Below, piece by piece: positions 37,251 to 64,000 of a DNA stretch of 64,000 nucleotides. Position 1 is the first letter of the stretch; the number at the start of each line of letters is the position of its first letter. Under the pieces are notes generated by a model. The model searched no databases. It saw only the letters and a list, made by a program, of their open reading frames with translations, and was not told the origin of the DNA. Source of the DNA: Megaleporinus macrocephalus (Eukaryota; Chordata; Actinopteri; Characiformes; Anostomidae); assembly GCA_021613375.1 (NCBI GenBank), contig CM038716.1, forward strand, positions 1,846,184 through 1,910,183, in the 5' to 3' direction. The position numbers and the translations under genes were made by a program.

Positions 37251-40200
37251 TGCCCAGATTTCAATAATTAAAAAACTAAAATTGAGACACATATTTTAAA
37301 ATGAAATGATGAAATCGTTTTTTCGCTTTGTTCTTTGATTGCTGTCACTGTCTCACGGCCAATCCAATTCATCAAACTGCCTTATTTTCAACCTTATTTT
37401 CTCAGCCCCCCAATCACTGCTAAACAGCTACCAATACAATGCCCCCCAATTGTTGTATTGTGTTAACCACTTATAATTAACTACAACTAGTACAATGTAA
37501 CATGAATAAGAAGTAGCAGAAATATTACACTGTGATTTGTGTTGTTAACCGTATAAGTCTTACCTTTTAGCTGGCGTTTGGTAGACAGCTTTTTATGTAT
37601 TTTTAATGCATACTTCTCAGTAATCAGTTCCAGCTTATATTTTTAGGTGTTCAGAAAATTGACAGTTGATGTAATACTTGATGTAAAACTTGGTGTTAAA
37701 TGTTGATTAGTCAGCAAGTTTATCAGCTTATGAAGCTGAATAAAGCTATTACACTCACTGATGCCACTGAATTTACATAACAGCAGTGCTGAACCATTGT
37801 TTGCTGCTCTCTGAGGATAAGCACTTTTGTCAGTATAAAATACACTGACCGATTGTGTTCTACTGTAACTCATTTACGTTATGCAGGTGCCCACTAGCAT
37901 TGGACAAACCGGGAAAACATTATTGAGTGGCAGTTCTCCTCACTAAAAGTTCTCTGGCAACACCACATCAGACAGTAGATGTCTGAGTCAAACCAAAGTG
38001 GGTTGGGGTGAGTGTGGGCTTTGGAAATACATTCAAAAGAGTTGGAGCAGCCATCCCTATAAAAATAATAAAGAACGTAAATGATAAATTAAGTAACAAA
38101 AAAGTTAAAAGACCATATTTAACCTCTAGAACACATAGGCATGGGTTTGCAACATGCAGGCACCGTTTCTTGTTTGTTGTAACTGTATTGCTTGATAATT
38201 ACATTATCATATCATTCACCTATTACAAAATTTATCAAGTAATCATGTTATGCTATGCCTATAGTTGCTGAAGCATGCTTAAGCTATTCATTGTAGAAAG
38301 TATTCATGTAGTATGTATTATGAGATATTAAAAGCTTAGGCATGCTTAAGCAAATAAATAATGACTGTATTTTACAATGGATGTATTTCTGTCATTTAAA
38401 TTGATTTATCTGAATCTTAAACATCATTCACATTCATTGACTTTGCCATTTTTCCTCAAGAGCATTGCATAAAGGTCTGACATACATTTGTTATGTAGCA
38501 ACAGAGACTATAAAGGTATTCTTGTTCATGACATTAAAAACACAGAGGTTTTGAAGTTTCTGCAATTGGCGATAGATGCATTAAGGAGATGAAATGTTAA
38601 AGTCTCCTCTTGCCTAATGGACAGAGTGAAAGAGAGAGAGATACACCAACAATTTCCGAAGACATCATCAACAGCAGCAGAGACAGTTAACACCAAAGAC
38701 ATCAATACAAGAAATTTGTACATCAGTGCATTTGGCAGACAGAACGGTACCAAACCCCTACAGCTATTGTTAAAACCGCACAAACCACTGGATATATTAT
38801 ATTGTCTGCATTCTACAAAGAATGTGAGAATCTGCAGTTATTGCTGTCATCTTATAAGAAATGAGGTGATTCAGATATCTATATTGTACTTTTCTCATGC
38901 TTGCAGTTTGGCTAGACGGGGAGCCAAACCCCACTTAACCTCATAATTCAATAATAAAAAATAAATATAATAAAACCATTTAGATGAATAAGGATTTAAA
39001 ACCGCTCTCTCTAAAGCATCTCAAACAACTGAGATTACCAGAGCCCCTGAATTCTGAAGTGTAATGGAAGACTACTAAATATGTGCACTTTGCAGAGATG
39101 ACAGACATGCGAGAGAGACAGACAAAGAGATATTTATGGGATACTGTGAGAATAAGGAAGTTTTTGTTTTGATTTTTGTGCCTTAATTTTTGTTTCATTG
39201 AAGTCATTTCCTGTGACATTCATCATGTCCTGCAATGTAGCATACACAGCTTGTTACGCCCTACATTTTATATAACCTATAACAACATTCTATGTAACAC
39301 AACTTTTATTTACATGAGTAAAGTGCCCCGAATAACCCTCCTGTACCAAAAATACATATGCATAATATGTTTTTGGAAAACAGGGAGAAAACTGGAGGGT
39401 TTCATTGCTACTACAAAGTGACATTCATTAATGTGTTTGTTATAGTATATTGCAAGTTAATACTGTCAGTGGTAGCAAAGAGGTATATTTGTAATTTCAT
39501 TTGGCAGCATGAACTTAGGTGGAAGTTTTAGGACTTTTTCCTGACTCACAGCCAGCATGGAGCAACATAAACCAGAGGCCTCACTCTAAGAACTGTATGA
39601 ACTTGTCACTTGGGCCTTAGGACTGAGATTAACATTATACTTAGAAGCATAATGAGGGTTTAGACCTTTTCAATTCATTCTATTACCTTGGGATCACATA
39701 GCGAGACCCTGAAAGTACATGTATGTCAACTGACACATTAGGGACCACAGATGATTTCTACAGTGCTTCTGTTTCTTACATTGTAGCTAGCAACACGTAA
39801 GCTACTATTGTTTGGCACTGTGCAATAGAGTGAAGAGGTCCTGCCTGGGAATTATTTTTCAGAGAAGTTTGTGGTGAATTTAGGCAAGTAAGAACCCCAT
39901 TAACACTTTAACACTTTTCATGTGACTTGTATCTGGATTGTAAAACGATTTTGACAATAAGATTTATACTTCTTGTCGAATGCATTGTGAATCAGCCTAA
40001 AGTGTACTTGCTATAGAAAATGTAATAATCATTCCATAACACACAATAGCCTGTGTTATTTCTTGTTCTCAGATTATCCTAGATAATACCTTTCTGAACA
40101 TCATCCTGATAGTCAAGATGTATGAAATAAGTAGGTTCATAGATTTTAGCGTTATAAGCTTTTGTCAGCGATTTACTGAGAAACCGTATTCAGAGTTTAT

Positions 40201-41464
40201 GAAGATGGAGGAAGTACAAGGAACGGCAGTGGGTCAAGGGGGTCATTGGCATCATGTTGCCTGGAAGTTCTACCATTGTCTTTTCTACTCACCCTGGTTC
40301 TACTCACCTTGGTATTCTCTGGATTACACTTTTTAACATTATTCCTTCTCCAACATACATAACTTGCTTGATCATTTAATTAAAATGCTCTTTCTGGCTT
40401 TAAATTAATGTTTTAGGACATAGGAAGCAGTACAATCTGTATTTCAGAGATACACCAAGATCATGACTGAGAGTAGGGGTATTAACACTGTAAATTACAA
40501 TTATTTAGAAACTAGCTATCTTCCGAGCAGGTGATGTGAGTACAATAATATGAGAGATGTATAAAATCATCCACATGCGCTTTTTTTCCTTTAAAAATTG
40601 CATTGGTTAACTTGTTAAAAGCAGCATTAGTAAGGATCATTCATTTTCTGCAGGGTACTGTTTTTTTTTGTTTTTTGGGTTTTTTTTGTTAGTTTTTTTT
40701 TTTTTTTTTTGGATTGTCTCACTATGCTAATGGGATTTCTTTATAGGAAGCTCTTTTTTCATAGCAGTTAGAAAGCTCCCCAGAAGCAAAGGGAGTTTGA
40801 AGCATTTGCAGGCACCTGTGTTTCAAGGATGTTAAACCCAACTGTTTTGGAAGACCATGATACTAAGTCAATTAAGTCATTTCCAGCTCTAACACATCAA
40901 TTTAAAATCTTCGCCTATCCACCATATGCCTAATCCATGCTCCACCATCCAGCTAGGTAAGAAACCATTGCAAAAAGGTCAAAGTAATGTAGTCACATTA
41001 AACATCTTGTGCTAATGTCTAATGTGAAATGGTATTTTTTACCTATGTTCTGTAAAGCAGCAACCTTGTGACAGCTGCTTTGACAGAATTAAATTGTGGG
41101 CGAGGCATGAGCTGAAGTGTTAGAGCAAGGAAAATGCCTTGCACTGTAGTGCAATGGCCCTCCTGCACTTGTGTTTGACACCCCATTCTAAAGCAAATAA
41201 TAAAAAATTAAAATAGGCTAAAGAAGAAACAACGAAACCGAGCTGGGCTGGATCTCCCCTGGTAGCTTAGAACTCTCCTGAATGCAATCAACATTCTTCC
41301 CTTCTATATATTCAGTACAACATATTGGACAAATCATATGTAGTGTACTCATGCTGCTCTTTACTGCTTGATTCACACATGCAGACCAGTAAGGGTGAGT
41401 GACACTTGGGCCACAGGCTTTAGCTGCATGAATTTGTGGTAAACATCCAATCTAAGAGGCACTA

Positions 41465-41940
41465 TTGACTTTATGTGTCAGATTTATTTTTTTTCCAGTG
41501 AAGATTGGCTGTGTTGTGTATTTAAAGATGATCCTGGCTTAAGAATACTTGGAATGCTGTTTTAGTGCTTTCTAAATGTCTGTCTTGAACATCTTGTTCT
41601 TGTGCTGATTAATCAGGTAGAGTGGCAGTTTATCAATGGCAGTGTAAGTTGTGTGTCCCAAACAGATTCGAGCAGAGTACAACACATGCTTGAGCAGTGG
41701 TTTGGAGGCAAAACAGCATTTATCTTAAAGAAATTTTGAATCAAGCTTTGGCAAAAGGTGTGCGATCCAGCCCAAGATTTAAGCATAGTCTAAAATATAC
41801 ATTAATATTTTCACATTTTTCTATTTTGCCATAAGATAAAGATAAAACAGTCCATTGTTATAGCTTTCTCACTATATAGTCATTAAGCAAGTGTACATAT
41901 ATACATCTGCTGATTTACACACACACACACATAAATATTT
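41465..41940 (-). other. scn4b: probable SCN4B 3' UTR
   Basis: Minus-strand DNA immediately after the TGA stop. A minus-strand AATAAA occurs at 41488-41483, which would give a 3' UTR of about 470 bases. A short CA run lies at about 41919-41932. The end is inferred from the signal alone. Confidence 0.35.
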
Positions 41941-62261
<20,321 letters not shown>

Positions 62262-62800
62262 GACCGCTAGACAGCCCACACGTTTCCCCTGTATGCCTGC
62301 CCCTTCCTGGCTTCTCCACTGTGTGTGTGTGTGTGAATGTGTATGTATGTGTGTGTGTGTGGGTGTGTGTCTGTCTGAATTGAAGCAGGGGGCTCTGGGG
62401 TGGGATGGTGGAAAGGAGGGGGAGCGAGGAATGAGGTGGGACAGAGGAGCAAAGGAGAAAAAAAAGAAGGGAGGGAGCAAGCGTAGACTTCAGCCAGATA
62501 AGTCCTGCAGAGTGCCTGCCTCCTCTCTCTCCTCCTTTGCAGTGGGACCTTTTGAGAGAGAGAGAGAGAGGGGGGGGGGGGAGGGAGAGAGGAAAGAGTG
62601 CAACAGAGATAATTAAACAGAGGAAGAGGGAGAAGAAGAGAGAGAGGGGGAGAAGTGCAAGGCTGTGTCTGTGCCTCTCGTGTAAATTTCAGACTGAGAG
62701 AGAGAGAGAGAGAGAGCGAGTGAGAGACAGTATAAAGGACTGCTTTCCTCTGCAAATGACTGGCTCGCACTCACCAGCAGTGGAGCTTTAATGTTAATCC
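62262..62800 (-). promoter_or_regulatory. scn4b: SCN4B 5' UTR / promoter-proximal region, purine/pyrimidine-rich
   Basis: Upstream of the SCN4B start, the plus strand is dominated by GA and GT runs (GT near 62322-62372, G/GA near 62550-62600, GA near 62696-62717), so the transcript strand is CT-rich. I see no TATA element in the right orientation and cannot place the start site. The low-complexity open frames here are not genes. Confidence 0.45.
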
Positions 62801-63557
62801 ACTGAAACAGTCAGCATGTGGAGAGACAGCAGAGAGGAGAGAGACCACCTTCATTCATACGGGAAAATGTAAAGCACACAGCGCAGCGCTACACTCAGAA
62901 AGAGTCTTCTATGTATATGTGTTTTCCCTCACTGTGCCTGGATGTGTCTGATTGGTAGGCAGAGCCGGTGGAAGAAGCATGTGTATTTGTAGCCCGGATG
63001 CAGAAAAGCATGAACAGTACTGCAGAGACATTGGTAGAGGGTGGGGGTGAGTGGGGGATCTTTTAGTTTGATCACATCTAGGATCATAAACATTCCTGTT
63101 CAGAAGGCTATACACACACACATATTGTGTCATGTCAAAGTCCGTGGAAGTAGTGTAAGGCTTAGAATCATTCCCTTCTTTCTTAAACTGCCTTGCTCTC
63201 TTGCTTTTTTTTCTCCTTAATTAGTTGTCCCATAACATGCTTATGCCGTTTGAATTTTTGCTTGCTATTGTTGCATCCTTTCATTCTGCTCCGATATGGC
63301 CCAGTGTTGCCAGAGAAAACAGGCAAACATGGTCCTTTCCGCTGCTGACAGTTTTAGATCAACTGTTTTTCTGCAATGCAGGCTACAGCCAGCAACAAGG
63401 ACTCAGAGGACTAGAACCAGATTGGGTTCCAGTAAGAATATCACATGGCATGAACATTATTAAGGAACCCACTAGTATTTAATTTTGTCCTCTTTTACAC
63501 TGGTAATAATCTGACACATTATGTATCCTATATGCTATTAATGTTTTTGCCAAGCCT

Positions 63558-63588
<31 letters not shown>

Positions 63589-63598
63589 CGACAATAAC

Positions 63599-63634
<36 letters not shown>

Positions 63635-63914
63635 GGACTGTTTTAAACTAAATAATGTATATATACAATTTTTGTGATTGCATACTCTACTCTATTTGAT
63701 TGAATGGAAATGGGAGTGAGCATAAATCAATTTCTTCCATGCAATGATTTAGTGTCTACACATCTAAGTCCAACAGTGGCTGAAGGCTGTTTTAGCTTTT
63801 TTCTTTGCCCCACTACTGTTCTTGACACAGAACATCCCATGAAAAATCAATATACTAACTAACTAACTAACTAACTTACTAACAATTGAACTAACGGTGA
63901 GAAACACTCTTCCG
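62801..63914. other. region upstream of SCN4B, no gene seen
   Basis: No coding exon recognised; the open frame at 63225-63482 has no domain or conserved-looking motif. Contains CA at 63112-63122, (CAA)n/(TAA)n at about 63559-63632 and (ACTA)n at about 63855-63878. SCN2B, the next gene beyond SCN4B in human, is not visible before the window ends. Confidence 0.5.
63559..63632. repeat. (CAA)n(TAA)n compound microsatellite
   Basis: CAA units pass through CGA/CAATAA transitions into about eleven TAA/AAT units. Confidence 0.95.
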
Positions 63915-64000
63915 CTCCTGGCATTTACAGCATGTCAGATGGTCTTATCCACAGCGATTTTTACAGAGGTAGATAAAGGTAGTGTTAGGTGTCTAGCCCA
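63915..64000. repeat. dispersed teleost repeat, cut by the window edge
   Basis: CTGGCATTTACAGCATG, GGTCTTATCCACAGCGATTT, TTACAGAGGTAG and GTGTTAGGTGTCTAGCCC follow the phrase order of the repeat at 54045-54180 (GCATTT...TTATCC...CGACTTACA...GGTGTCTTGCCCA). Confidence 0.6.

Larger units (their letters stand above)
34186..41940. other. convergent intergenic region between TMPRSS4 and SCN4B
   Basis: Holds the 3' UTRs of both genes. It contains a palindromic DNA element (about 34400-35135), AATAAA motifs near 35585-35605 and a relatively CpG-rich patch (about 36290-37250). Poly(T)-rich DNA lies near 40660-40710. No coding exon is recognisable; frames such as 38617-38946 show no domain or composition of a gene. 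Confidence 0.5.

Noticed and set aside
38526..38946. Overlapping frames of 85 and 109 codons as a small gene between TMPRSS4 and SCN4B
   Set aside because: No recognisable domain, no supporting splice or promoter signals, and both strands are open by chance over the same bases.

Overview
The window is AT-rich, intron-rich vertebrate DNA. Split exons with GT/AG junctions, teleost-style SINE and DNA-transposon debris and long simple repeats point to a bony fish. Several repeat families (around 54.1, 54.4, 55.5 and 63.9 kb) look like ones I associate with otophysan/characiform fishes, but I cannot fix the species. Nothing prokaryotic, viral or CRISPR-like is present.

Three protein-coding genes can be assembled exon by exon with consistent splice phases. 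(1) A very small minus-strand gene (CDS 5501-6908) encodes a 59-residue single-pass membrane protein. By position and design it is a candidate SMIM35-like microprotein, with a possible ETS/CRE promoter and non-coding first exon near 10.7-10.8 kb. (2) A plus-strand gene (CDS 20136-34185, 13 coding exons, 455 residues) is a type II transmembrane serine protease of TMPRSS4 type: cytoplasmic tail, transmembrane segment, LDLRa, SRCR, trypsin-like domain with intact H/D/S triad and S1 Asp. (3) A minus-strand gene (CDS 41941-62261, 5 exons, 233 residues) is the voltage-gated sodium channel beta-4 subunit SCN4B: signal peptide, V-type Ig domain with the inter-subunit cysteine, transmembrane segment, conserved cytoplasmic tail. 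Its first intron is about 17.7 kb.

The order and orientation SMIM35-like(-) / TMPRSS4(+) / SCN4B(-) match, from memory, the human 11q23 neighbourhood, which supports all three calls. TMPRSS4 and SCN4B converge, with about 7.8 kb between their stop codons. The products do not form a pathway; the linkage is ancestral synteny.

Layout: 1-5500 repeat-poor intergenic DNA with one SINE fragment; 5501-10800 SMIM35-like gene carrying LINE, SINE and hAT-like relics; 10.8-20.1 kb upstream region of TMPRSS4, including a candidate TATA/GC-box promoter and 5' exon near 13.8-14.0 kb; 20.1-34.2 kb TMPRSS4, with a perfect 44-bp hairpin and a long-TIR element in intron 1; 34.2-41.9 kb intergenic with a palindromic DNA element and a relatively CpG-rich patch; 41.9-62.3 kb SCN4B; 62.3-64 kb its GA/CT-rich 5' region and upstream DNA. 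I found no unknown multi-gene system. The best leads are the microprotein gene, the composite promoter, the perfect hairpin, an extra cysteine in the protease and the altered beta-4 cytoplasmic segment.
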